Shown: positions 41,845 through 53,505 of the stretch, in pieces
Numbering within the stretch: position 1 is the first letter of the stretch
Layout: the number at the start of each line of letters is the position of its first letter
Assembly (NCBI GenBank): GCA_963995505.1
Contig: OZ023198.1
Span: 11,213,141-11,277,140, forward strand
Source of the DNA: Hypericum androsaemum
Lineage: Eukaryota > Streptophyta > Magnoliopsida > Malpighiales > Hypericaceae
Reading direction: 5' to 3'
Length of the DNA: 64,000 nt
Position numbers and translations under genes: made by a program
Notes under the pieces: model-generated
The model's database searches: none
What the model saw: the letters and a program-made list of their open reading frames with translations, nothing else
Told to the model about the DNA's origin: nothing

Positions 41845-42615
41845 TGGTGCGTTTAGTACCTCTTCTGGACAGGACTGAAAAAATAAAACAGAACAGTACT
41901 GGACAGAACTGTTTGTTCTAGTTGTTCTGTACAATGTTTGATAACTTCAATATATTCAGTACAATCTTTGTTTGGTATATGTAATAGTTTTATCTAAAAT
42001 TTGGTAAAAGACAAAACTACTCTTTAAAAAAACAAAAAAAAAACTACATTATTCATATTCAAATGTTAACTATCTAAATATTCTAACACGCATTTTTTGG
42101 TATCCGTATTCTAACAAGAAACTATATGATATCCAAAAAAATTCACAAACATATAATCCGACTTATCTAATTTATTAAAAAAATATGTTATGTGCGATTT
42201 CATTCTAAATCTATTATTTTAGTATATTTATATCTCTTCGTACCTGAGAATATAAAACATAGAAGATCTTAATTTGTATCTGAATATTGTAAAATTGAAT
42301 CCAATGAAAAAAATAGATATGATATATGAAAATCACATATTAGATAAAATGGTCACATATAATTGAGTTAAACTTGGTGAAGAAAATACAAAGAGAAAAA
42401 AAGTTGAGGGTAATATGGTAAAAGAATATGATAATTTTTTTGTCCTTGGACATAATTTTCTGGCCCATGGTTAAAGATGGGACAAGAATTTGGAGGTGAG
42501 CTTGGACAAACTTCTAATTTTGTCGAGGTCATTTGTTGCACCAAACATAGGATTGGACAAAAATCTTTGTTCTGTCTTGTCCTGTCCTGTCCAAACCATA
42601 AAAACAAACGCAGCC
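41845..42615. mobile_element. Non-autonomous TIR element (MITE-like), copy 2
   Basis: The ends TGGTGCGTTTAG and CAAACGCAGCC are inverted relatives. Putative TTA target duplication (41842-41844, 42616-42618). Mirrored GGACAGGAC / GTCCTGTCC lie just inside. Missing from the homologous sites 28815 and 54550. No coding capacity. Confidence 0.62.
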
Positions 42616-42618
42616 TTA

Positions 42619-44033
42619 GGATCTCCAATTTTCCTAATTTGGCCGTGTATGAGTACTTCATGAAAAAAATCAATGTTTAATGTAATAATTCAAGTTTTAT
42701 TACTACTTGTCTATTATTTTTTTAAATGCACTTATTGTCTATTAATATCTATAAGCAAGCATCTTAGACTTTTGTTTTACATCTTATATTTATAGTTGAG
42801 TACTGTTGGGGTTCTATTCAGATGGGCGGTTCTCTCAATAACTTTTTATATTTGTACAATTTGAATATAATATTTGTTTAAATGAATCCAAATCTCTAAT
42901 CGTTTTAGTAAGATGTTCATCGGTTCAAACTTTGGGAGACCTTATAAAAAAAATTTGTTGCATGAGGTCGAAGACAATGAATTCGCTAAAAAGAGGAGGG
43001 AGAATTAGAAGTAAATGTGATGTTTAAAACTCGTTTGGTAATGTGATCTAAATTCTTCTGATTTTTTTGGAAAAAATAATTTACATAGTTTTATTAGATT
43101 GAAAGTAATTAAATTAAAATTATCTTACTTATTTAAAATTTTCAGAAGTAAGATGGTATTTAGATTATTTGAACTTAATGCTATTATAATTAATAATATA
43201 AATATATATTTTAAATTATGATATGATTGATTGATTTTGGGTTCAAACTTTACAAATGTAAAATACCAATGCGAGAGTCACTCCTAAAATAATGCTCGAC
43301 TCGAATACAAGATTCACCAAAAAAGAAAGCACGATCTCCATATTCTATGTATAGTTTAAGCTAGAACTAGCCACGGTTCGATTTGAACAGTCCAACTCGA
43401 TAATTCTGATAATCGGAAAGCTAACCGTGACTACGGTTCACGGAATCGTTTCAACGCCTTCCTAGAAGGTTTGAGTACGGTTCCGTGTTTTCGGTTTGTT
43501 TTGTTGTGATTTGGTCTTGATAGGGTTTGTTTGGGTGTGATTGGTCTTGAAATTTATCGACATTTTAAAATTGTATAAGTTTATTAAAAGTAAATTATTA
43601 CTTATGAAAATTAACTACTCACTTGATAGGTATTAGATATAGCTTAATCTTGAATTTGAGTTCCTAACAAACAATAATTTTAAATACTTGTTGAAAAATT
43701 ATTACTATATTTTAAAAAATTTATCCGAATCAAATTTGTATTAGTTGGCCCATTAGAAAACACATACCAACCACTTTTTAAATATGTCGCGTATCATTCT
43801 AATAAAAAACGTGAAGCCATGATCTAGTCTTATATTTAAACTTTGCATGATTTTAAATCTGTGCCGGAGATAAACAAACTAGATAAAAATTGTTACGATA
43901 AAATTGTATAACAGAACAAATCCTGTAAATCTAAAAAGATGTATCCTTATTACTATAAATTGAGACCACGTTTACCCAAAAAAAAGACATTGAAGAAAAA
44001 TATGCATGGAGTTTGAGGCCAACTTGCCAAGGA
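42619..44033. other. AT-rich spacer
   Basis: Homologous to 7781-9147; no gene seen. Confidence 0.5.
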
Positions 44034-44198
44034 ATGGAAAATATGAGAAAAAGACAATGCCGTATATATCACTCGTTTATGTGCTGTTTTTTTGTCTTAT
44101 TTTCCATTTCCTTCGCAAGTTGGGCACAGGCTCGGGTTAACAACACAACTTATGCAACTGCTTCTTCATCCTCCCACAACGCGAGCTCTTTTTTATGA
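44034..44198 (+). CDS. Small ORF with signal-peptide-like N-terminus, 54 aa, copy in CKX-B unit
   Basis: Same as 9148-9309, but with SWAQA at the putative cleavage site and an extra Leu before TGA because TTT TGA has become TTT TTA TGA. The near-identical reading frame in two diverged units is mild support for a real peptide or first exon. Function unknown. Confidence 0.38.
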   Translation: MENMRKRQCRIYHSFMCCFFVLFSISFASWAQARVNNTTYATASSSSHNASSFL

Positions 44199-46230
44199 TG
44201 ATACTCGGGACGAGGTTCAATTCTTAACCTGTTCTGCCCTTGAGGACTGGCTCAAGTTCCATGGCAGGGGGGTCAAGGTGATGAAGCCGAGAACTTATCT
44301 TCATCTGATGCGCCAACAAGCTTTCAATCTTGCAACTTTTTGTATGACTTATGTAAAATTGTAAATCACTTCAATCTTCTTCTTTATTAAGATGGTTCAT
44401 ATGTAAAGTCACTTTGGTGTTCTCTTTCAGCCTTTTCTTCTTGTCTCTGTATCGACGTTTGTGAATCAATATACTACATTTACGTCCTTCGAGTTTATGC
44501 TTTTAGACTCTTGTTTTTCGGTTCTATGCGCATGCTACATTGTGTACCATGTTATTCGGGGCTTACCCTGTCGACGAACACGATTTTGGCTTCGGATTCG
44601 AGAGCTGCATGTTTAAACCTTACATTTGCGCCATTCTCGTTCGCAACAGCTCATCGCGGAGCTGAGTCTGTGCTGCATTTATAATTCAGGAAGTTATACT
44701 ATGATCCTGCTGGCCGACTTGAACTTGGATTAGTTGCCCCTTTGCCACCAAAGTGTCAGCTAGTAAGCATTGAAACAGTAAACATTTTGATCATCTAGTA
44801 ATGAAATTGTTCTAATTAAAATAGAGCTCGAGTTCGAATATGTGAACGCAACAGTCTTCAGATCTTGGAGGCGTAAAAATTCTATTGATAAAAAAGTTTA
44901 ACCAGCTCAGTAGTGAACATGATGTGCTTGAAATTAGTATCTATTAACAAGTTTATTTCTGTTGTGCCCCAGAATTGTGGTTATATCATTAATTTTTTGC
45001 TTCTCGAAAAAGCAAGTTGTGGCTCATAAGGTTCTAGGCAAGAAACTTTCAATAAGAGCATTTTGCACCCTATAATTTCAGTGGGAAAACAATGCCCCGA
45101 GGGTCGGAGGTCTCCACCTCCTGAGATGCATGATGTAGTACAGGAAAAATGTATTTTAGGTGAAAGCATGATGGAAAATTTATGCCTATCATTAAGATTT
45201 GCTGGAAAGAAGGAAATCGTAGGCTTGGTTTTATTTCAGTTTGCGTCATATGGAATCATTGAACATTTTGCAGGGACGATACATGATTAACGATCCACAA
45301 TTTTTTGCTAATTTGTTACCCCTTCTCTTCGCTTTTTATCCTCTCTGTTCCTTGGATGCTAATCTTTTTGCTTGCTGCTCCAACTATCCAGCTTGTCATT
45401 TATGTCTGATGCACCTCTATTCTGATTCGTTATGTTTCCACTAATGATATAGGTTGGATAAGAGAATGTCGGTATTAGACTTGAGAGTGGAATGCCAAGA
45501 TCTGGAGAGGTTTGCTATCATCAATCGTTTTGCTAAGTTCCATGGTAGGGGACAAGCTGATGGGGCCGAGACCTCATCTTTTAGTCTCATGAGTTCACAG
45601 CTCATACTTGCACTTTGCTCATAATAGAATGAAAAGATGAGTGTGTAGGAGATTCGATACTATATTGTCCCCTTGAAAGCACTGGAGGCTGTTACGTTTT
45701 TCAGACCGGCATTGCCATCAGTGAGAAATTTTATCTCATTGTGGACTTCATCAAATGTGATAGCAGGAACTTATGGTTCTCGTTACCTTCATCTTTAACT
45801 CGAAAATTGAACGCAAGGCCTGCCTTTGCATTGGCATCCAGATCTGTTAAAATGTTAAATCATTTGTATTCATACGGTCAAGGGCATCAATCCTGGGTGT
45901 CATTAAATGATCGAAGAGGTTCTCAATGCTCCCCTCTCCGCATTTTGTTTAAATCCTTCCCTAAGGAGAGCATATATTGAAATACATGTTGTTGAAGACA
46001 GTGTGGCTCGAAGCCTTCATTCTGACATGAAGTACATTTTCATGATGCTTATTGTTCGTCGAGTAGTTTATGGCAAATTGCTCGAGTTTCGCAGAGAGCT
46101 GTGGATATGTACTTTTCCCTATTTCTTGGAAATGTAGAACTCTTGCATGAATGATCGTGCAACTTCTTGTGGGACTCTTATGTAAATCACTTGAACCGTC
46201 TTCTTTATTAAGACGGTTCATATGTAAAGT
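44199..46230. other. Gene-fragment spacer of CKX-B unit
   Basis: A shortened version of 9310-14620: it lacks the copia-2 region (join at about 44710), the retroposed poly(A) fragment and the 3' half of the exon-like segment (45453-45583, broken after the Ser-rich linker). A frame at 45907-46137 is open but unrecognised. Confidence 0.45.
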
Positions 46231-46482
46231 CACTTTGATGTTCTCTTTCCTGCAGCCCTCTGATCTCTCTGTATCAAAGATTGTGAATAATAATCCTGTT
46301 GGCTTGAAGGTCGGCCCTTCTTCTCGTCATGCAAGTATTTAGCTGACATTTCTAAGGTCTATTGTGCTTTGTCAACTTCTCTCCGTTGATTTGAAATGAG
46401 GGAATACGAGCTAAAGATTACATTTACATAAGCTTTTGTTCGGATCGGAAAAGGGTTATTCTATTCGATTTTATGTAATTTT
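46231..46482. other. Target region of copia R2
   Basis: Matches 33025-33215, the sequence just downstream of CKX-B's 3' end. This indicates that R2 inserted about 300 bp past the 3' end of another CKX copy. Confidence 0.6.
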
Positions 46483-47110
46483 TGTTGGACCTAAAGGCCC
46501 AATCAGGCAATTATTATTGTGCTTGATTGGGCCCAGGCCCATCAGTTGTCATCCTTTGGATTGGGCCCTGACGTGGCGCCGACGCAGTTGCCACCAAAGT
46601 TGGCGGCCCACGTGGCACGCTGACGCGGCACCACGTGGCAAAACTGGGAATAGCTTTGCCACGCGGCATGCCACGTGGTGGACATGCCGCCCGAAGTGCC
46701 ACGTGGCGGACATGCGGTTCGAAGTGCCACGCGGCGGACATGCGGCCCAGTAGTGCCACGTGTCGCCACGTGGCGTGCCACATGGCGCATTCTGGTGTGC
46801 CAGATTTTTCTATAAAAAGGAAAATCCGGCTGAACCAAAATGAAAGTTTGCCCACAACCACTCAATAAGAAAGGAAAATTTCTGGGATAGTCCCTGAGTT
46901 TTGATCAGATTTTCTATAGAGGAAATCTCGTGAAAATCAATTACGAATCCGTTAAAACGTGATCGTAATTCGACTAGCACGAAGACATTGTGGACCCGAA
47001 CCTGTGGACCTCTTGCTTCAACAAGTAAGTAATTTATTATTACCGAATTAGTTTGTTAATTTATCGGGTTTAACATATAATTACTCGTTAAATTTGCGTT
47101 AAATCCGTCA
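46483..47110 (+). repeat. R2-type 5' LTR (628 bp)
   Basis: TGTTGGACC...CCGTCA; same layout as the R1 LTRs (G-box repeats about 46560-46790, TATAAAA 46811-46817) but with many substitutions and indels. Left flank ATTTT would be its target duplication; the partner is not in this window. Confidence 0.88.
46600..46790 (+). promoter_or_regulatory. G-box repeat cluster in R2 5' LTR
   Basis: Repeated GCCACGTGGC and GACATGCGG units upstream of the TATA box, parallel to the R1 LTR but with different copy order. Conservation of the motif despite divergence of the LTR is suggestive of function. Confidence 0.55.
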
Positions 47111-47672
47111 ATTGGTATCAGAGCATGGTTGAAACCACATTTTGATGATGATATGATGTTTTAATTCAAGTATTTATGTGATTTATTTGGTTAAAAATCG
47201 TATTAATTGTGATTTTATTTAAAAATTATAATCAGTTGGACTTTAATGTAATTAATTTAGAACCAGCAGGACTAAATTAAATTTTGCCTAACCACGCGGG
47301 AAAATTCGCACACGCGCGAAACCTTAAGGTACCTATCTGAAATTTGACCGCATACGTGGCACCTGCGTGTCATGGACTTCGGTGCAATTTTTGGAAAAAT
47401 TAGGGATTAATTTGAAATTTGATGAAAAATCCCCAAATCGACAAAAAACCCTAATCGGGCGATTTGGGGCGATTTTGCCCCAAATCGATTTTCGTTGATT
47501 TCGTCGAAAATCTGACATTTTCGACGCCGTAGCTCGACGATAGTCGATTCTCCGGCGTGTCCTCGACGTTCCGATACCACTTTCGTGGATCAACGTCGTC
47601 GGAAAACGAAGATCGAAGCCGTCGACGCCGGAGATACGCGGAAGGGAGAAGACGACCGACGCCGGAGATACG

Positions 47673-50600
47673 AGGAAGCTTATGTTATTTGGAAGAGGAA
47701 AAATACTACTGCTCGATTGATCTTGTTGAGTTCAATGATGGATGATATCACCAGACAATTTCGCGTGCATGACAATGCGAAAGAGTTATGGGATGCTCTC
47801 AAACAAAAATTCGGAAAGCTTTCAGTGTCGAAACTGCGTGCTTTGACTATAAGGTTTGACACCTTTAAAAAGCATCCGGAGGTTTCCACGAGGAAACACT
47901 TGAGAGTGATGTCCAATATGATCAGTGAACTGGCAGAGGCTGGTCACATACTCAGCAACGAGCAGCAGATTCAAGCTGTCATCCGTTCTCTACCACCAAG
48001 TTGGGAACAGATGAAGATGAATCTTACCCATTCCGATAATTTGGTAACATTTGATGATGTTGCCAGACACCTTGAGTTGGAGGAAGATCGCCTCCTAGCT
48101 ATGAAATCCCACCCTGAAGCCCATTCGATTTGTTCGACTGGGAGTGGTGGGAAAAAGAAGAAAGGTAAAGGGAAGGGTAAGTGTAAACAAACTCCAAAGG
48201 CTGAAAACCATGGAACCAAGTTGGATGGCTCCAAGGCTAAAAAGAACAAGCAGTTTAACATTTCAAAAGTGAAATATTTTAACTGTCAACAGAAGAGACA
48301 TTTTGCAAAAGATTGCAAGATGCCCAAGCAGGTACATCTAAACTCAAGTGTGAGTAAGTTGTATGTATCTTCTTGTACCTTTCTAACTGAGTCACATTCT
48401 ATGTGGGTGATTGATTCAGGAGCGACAGACCACATAGCTAGAGACCGTTGTTCGTTCGTTGAGTACAAGCGGTTGCCGGCTGGAGCAAAAACTATTTTTG
48501 TCGGTAACAACTCGTGCGTGGATGTGAAAGGCCTGGGCACTTGTAGATTACACCTTCGTGGTGGTCGTGCCCTTCTTTTACATGACGTGTTGTTTGCTCC
48601 AGACATACGAAAGAACCTGATCTCAGTTTCGGCCTTAATGTCTTTAGGTTTTCGGTTGTCGTTTGAGAACGACACCGTTAGATTATTTTTGGATGATGCC
48701 TATTTTGGCCTTGGATATATATCGGAAGATTTTTTGATTCTGGATATTGATCCTTGTGAAAATTTTTCCTTTGTCACTAGTTCAAACTCATCAGAGGATG
48801 ATATTAAACTATGGCATTCTAGACTTGGCCATATCGGTCAGGATCGTTTAAACCGTCTAGCTAAGGCAGGACTATTGGGCAATATAGAGAAATCTATATT
48901 ACCTAGTTGCGTATCCTGTCTAGAAGGGAAAAGCACTAGGAAACCTTTCGGTACTGGGGCTAGAGCCAAATTTCTACTACAATTAGTCCATTTTGACATA
49001 TGTGGTCCAATGAATGCGAGGGCAAGGCATGGAGCATATTACTTCATCACCTTTATTGACGACTATACTAGATATGGTCTGATATACCTGATTTCTCACA
49101 AGTGTGAAGTCTTAAACTGCTTCATGACATACATGAGTTTTGTTGAGAATCAGAAGGACAGAAAGATAAAGGCCTTACGAACTGATCGTGGCTGTGAATA
49201 TCTTTCTGATGAGTTCAAAGATCTATGCATTGAAAAAAGAATTGAACATCAGTTGTCCATTCTTTATACACCACAGTAAAACGGAGTTGCTGAAAGAAGG
49301 AATAGAACCCTTCTTGATATGGTTAGATCGATGATGGCAGAGGTAAGTTTGCCTATATCATTCTATGGAGATGCGCTCCTGACTACCGCATACGTTCTAA
49401 ACCGTGTTCCCTCTAAGTCTGTTACAGCCACTCCTTACGAAATGTGGACAGATCGGAAGCCCGATTTATCCTATTTTAAGCCATGGGGCTGTGCGTCATA
49501 TGTCCATTCTACCTCAAGTGCTTTCGATAAATTAGGACCGAGAGGTAGAAAAAGTATCTTTATAAGATACCCAGTGGTATCTAAAGGGTACGTGTTCGTG
49601 GGTGAACTGGACAATGGACATGTAACAGAATTTGAATCACGCGATGTCACATTTTTAGAAAATGAATTTCCAAAGTTGGGGGAGGTTAGTAGTGACCTTA
49701 CCCTTTATGAGACAAATGAACCAGAATCATCTGGATCACTTCTTTCGAGTGGGAGATTTGAGGAGGAAGATAGAGATTTTTCAACTCAAAATGATCCAGA
49801 AGGTCGTGATCTGAGTCCTGAAAGGGAAGTAATTCCTTATTCCAGTGGGAGTACGGTATTTCTACCTAGTGGGAGTGCGATTCCTGGATATGATGAATAT
49901 ATGAGAGATGTTTATCAAAATCGGAAATACCGTAGGTCTAGCAGAACTAGCATACCACGCTGACGATTTGACATCGAAGGCGAGGCTAATGCATTCTTGG
50001 TATCACTAAAGAAATTTGGTGGTCCAAGTGAAATTCTTTTGGCCATCCTGCAGGATGAAGATGAACCTAAAAATGTATCTGGAGCATTGTCATCTCTAAA
50101 ATGTGATGAATGGATGAATGCAATGGAAGAAGAAATGTCTTCTATGATCAAAAACCAGGTTTGGGATCTGGTTGACCTACCTAAGGGATGTAGGGCAATT
50201 GGGAATAAGTGGATTCTCAAAATCAAGCGCAATGCAGATGGCAGTATCGAAAGATACAAAGTACGTTTGGTTGCCCAAGGGTTTAAACAACAGTCTGGGA
50301 TAGACTATGAGGAGACTTTTGCACCTGTTGTTAGATTTGCGTCAATTAGGGTCATTTTAGCTATGGTTGCTAATATGAATCTAAAATTATATTAAATGGA
50401 TGTAAAGACTACTTTTCTCCACGGAGAATTGGATGAAGAAATCTATATGATTCAGCCTGAGGGCTACATTCAAAAAGGCTGCGAACACAAAGTTTGCAAA
50501 TTGAATAGATCAATTTATGGCCTTAAGCAGTCGTCTAGACAGTGGTATATTCGCTTTCATAATACGATCATGCAGCATGATTTTATAATGATAGACGAAG

Positions 50601-51026
50601 ATCATTGTGTGTATGTTAAGCGATCAGGGAAGAAGTTTGTTATCATCACTTTATATGTTGATGACATGTGTATCCCTGTCAACAATGGAAGCGGAATATG
50701 TAGCTTCAGCTCATGCTGCACAAGAAGTGGTATGGTTGAAGAGATTCTTAAACCATCGCTCCCTGATCAACTCGACGGAGCCCGTGAGTCTATTCTGCGA
50801 CAACCAGGCAGCTATAGCATATGCTAAGCATCCTAGATTCCATAGCAGAGCTAAGCATATAGATATTAAATTTTACTTTGTTAGAAATTTAATAAAATAT
50901 AAAGAATTGTGTATGAAATACATATCTACACGAGATATGGCCGCAGATCCAATGACTAAAGTATTACCTCGAGAAGTGTTCGAGAGACATGTTAAGTCAC
51001 TGGGTTTACGACGGTTTCATTTGTAA
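47673..51026 (+). pseudogene. Chimera gag-pol, 5' truncated, with stops and a 605-bp deletion
   Basis: R1 gag enters at EAYVIWKRKN (about 62 codons into gag), fused in frame to leader sequence. The protease Asp is intact here (VIDSGATDH). Three stops are shared with R1 (49277, 49961, 50393); two R1-only stops are not present (CAA at 48979, CGA at 50932). After YVDD the reading jumps to CVSLSTMEAEY: 605 bp are lost between ACAT repeats (24332 and 24937 in R1), which deletes RT thumb and RNase H start and shifts frame. Ends RFHL at 51026. Confidence 0.92.
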
Positions 51027-51957
51027 TCCAATTAGTTGGAATAAAGGAATTTTGTTTGGCAATATGAGTTAAATGTGAAATATGTCGGACAGAGAAGTAG
51101 CCCACTCACACGGGTGTTTACCTCAGTGGGAGTCAAAGAAGTTGATTCCTAGATGAGATGAGGAAGTTATTGGACATGCATAAGTGCATATCCTATGACG
51201 GAATGCCGTCTTGCTCAAGAGCAAGTTTCCTTATGAGATGCAGGAACAAGTTGCTGCATTTGGATTTTCTACAATCCATATGATAAGATATAAGTAGAAC
51301 TTATCATACTGTCTGTCATATTAGTCTAGAGTTAAGCTAAGGCTGAGACTCTAGTATGGTGTTAAATGACATGTGTTCCTTTAAAAAGGAAAGTACACCG
51401 TAACACGTGATCAGTTTCATGTGTGCTACTCGACCACTGGATGGGATAAAAATGTTGAGTGATTTCACAATCCCTGGTGTGAGACCAATTTTCAAGAACT
51501 GTGGTTCCCGAAACCTACCCTTAAGATCCTAAACGTATTCTGGAAGTATGATTCAGTGCTGCTAGCTTGGAAAGTTCATGAAAAGGTTATGGTATAGCGA
51601 TTCGACCTGGCAGGGCTGACCAGAAAAGCAGGCTGTATCATTATGAAAGGAATATAGTTAAGGGAGAAGGAACTCTGTTCATCACATTCTGAGTTTCGTG
51701 GTTCAGGTGCACCAATTGTATTGAAAAATACAATAGTGAACCCGAATATAATTATTTGAAATCACTGATGTGAACAATGGAATGTGACATGAGTCCTGGG
51801 GTAATAGAATACATTATACAAGAAGGTAGTCGAGATGCTATTATTCAAGTAGCCTGAGTGTCTGTGCTCTTGAATTTGGCTTAACATACTCGACGTGTGC
51901 TGGTCGCACGAAATTCTTTAAGAAATTCGATAGCTGTTGATGAAGGTCAATAATAAT

Positions 51958-51968
51958 TGAGTGGGAGA
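51958..51968 (+). other. Polypurine tract of chimera
   Basis: TGAGTGGGAGA before the 3' LTR, identical to R1. Confidence 0.8.
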
Positions 51969-52618
51969 TGTTGGACCTTGGGCCCATTAGGTAATTATTA
52001 TTGTGCCTAATTGGGCCCGGGCCCATTAGGCCCATAAGTTGGGTTGGTGGGCCGGTCAACCGAGTTGACCGGCCCGATGCCACGTAAGCGCCACGTCAGC
52101 GTGACGTGGCACTGACGTCATATGTGGCAGTCCACGTGGCGCCACGTGGCAAAGCTAGGGGTAGCCTTGTCATGTGGTGGACATGCGGTCCGAAGTGCCA
52201 CGTGGCGGACATGCGGTCCGAAACGCCACGTGGCGGGCGTGTGGCCTAAAAGTGCCACGTGGCAGCCATGCGCGACACGTGGCATGCCACGTGTCGCATT
52301 TTGCTTGTCCGGATTTCTCTATAAAAAGGGAAATCTTGCTGGACCAATTTATAACTTTGCCTACAACCACTCAATAAGAAAGGAAAATTCTGGATTAGTT
52401 CATGAATTTTGATCAGATTTTCAATAGAGGAAATCTCGTGAAAATCAATTACGAATTCGTTCAAACGTGATCGTAATTCGACTAGCACGAAGATGTTGTG
52501 GACCCGAGCCTGTGGACCTCTTGCTTCAACAAGTAAGTAATTTATTATTAACAAATTAGTTTGTTAATTAAACGAGTTTAACACGTAATTATTCGTTAAT
52601 TACGCGTCGAATCCGTCA
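51969..52618 (+). repeat. Chimera 3' LTR (R1 type, 650 bp)
   Basis: Near identical to 26242-26891, including full G-box set; TATAAAA at 52320-52326. Followed by AGAAA and the LINE relic exactly as R1 is. Confidence 0.93.
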
Positions 52619-52623
52619 AGAAA

Positions 52624-52742
52624 AACTTAGACCTCTTGACAACAACATAGGCATCCACCACCAGGCAGTGTTACTCGAAGAACTCGCGAAGAGTGCCGAA
52701 CGACCACCGAGGGGGGAGGTTATGAACAAAGACAGTTGTAAG
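52624..52742 (-). mobile_element. LINE relic right piece next to chimera
   Basis: Copy of 26897-27020. Its left half is absent on the other side of the element, as expected if the left flank came from a different locus. Confidence 0.65.
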
Positions 52743-53017
52743 GGACATGAACGTTGTTATAGTTTAACTGATCACACATTCGAGTTTGCAAATGTAAATG
52801 TATTAAATATTTAGGAGAATTTTGTCACCTTTCAAATATTTTATCAATCTTGAATCTAAATTAGTTAGTCCAATGAACCAAGATAGCATATAGTTAAAAA
52901 AGACGTGTCTTGGAGGGGCCGGATTTGGTACGGGATGGGCTTCCCCGTACCATCCGGAAAAAGGCCAAATTGGTCAAATGGAAGAGGGACGGTTGCTTTT
53001 GTGTGTGTGTTTATTAA

Positions 53018-53505
53018 TATCGTAATCGGACATGCCATTTATCATACTTGGGCATACCATTAGTCATACTGTCATAGTCGGGTATGCCATTTTAACATAA
53101 CCGAGTATGCCATTTAATTAATTAATTATTTTATAATAAGTTTTATTAAATATTAGCCGGACATGCCATTTTAACATAACCGGATATGCTATTTAATTTA
53201 TCATAAATTTTATTAAATATTAAACGGGCATGCCATTAGACATAGCCGGGCATGCCATTTTAATATAACCCGGCATGCTATTTTTTCGTAACCGGGCATG
53301 CCATTTTTCGTAACTGGGCATGACATTCGGTCAGTACCAGGCATGCCATTTTAATATAATTGGGCGTGTCATTTTATTGTAATCGGGCATGCCATTTTAA
53401 CATAACCAGGCATGTTATTTTATAGTAACTGGACATGCCATTTAGACATAACCGAGTATGCCGTTATATCGTAACCGGACATGCCATTTTATCATAACCG
53501 GAATA
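53018..53505. repeat. 23-bp minisatellite array, copy 4
   Basis: Near-identical copy of 27290-27775. Confidence 0.8.

Larger units (their letters stand above)
46483..52618 (+). mobile_element. Chimeric Ty1/copia element (R2 5' end joined to R1 body)
   Basis: 5' LTR 46483-47110, primer site TGGTATCAGAGC 47113-47124, leader to about 47672, then gag-pol to 51026 and 3' LTR 51969-52618. The 5' LTR and leader are clearly diverged from R1, whereas everything after 47673 is near identical to R1. The flanks do not match: ATTTT at 46478-46482 but AGAAA at 52619-52623, the latter being R1's target site and flank. The gag start and leader ORF are missing, and 605 bp of RT/RNase H are deleted. It marks the junction of a tandem duplication. 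Confidence 0.93.

Noticed and set aside
46483..52618. Chimera as an independent second insertion of R1
   Set aside because: Flanking 5-bp sequences differ, the right flank equals R1's, and the 5' LTR is of a different lineage.
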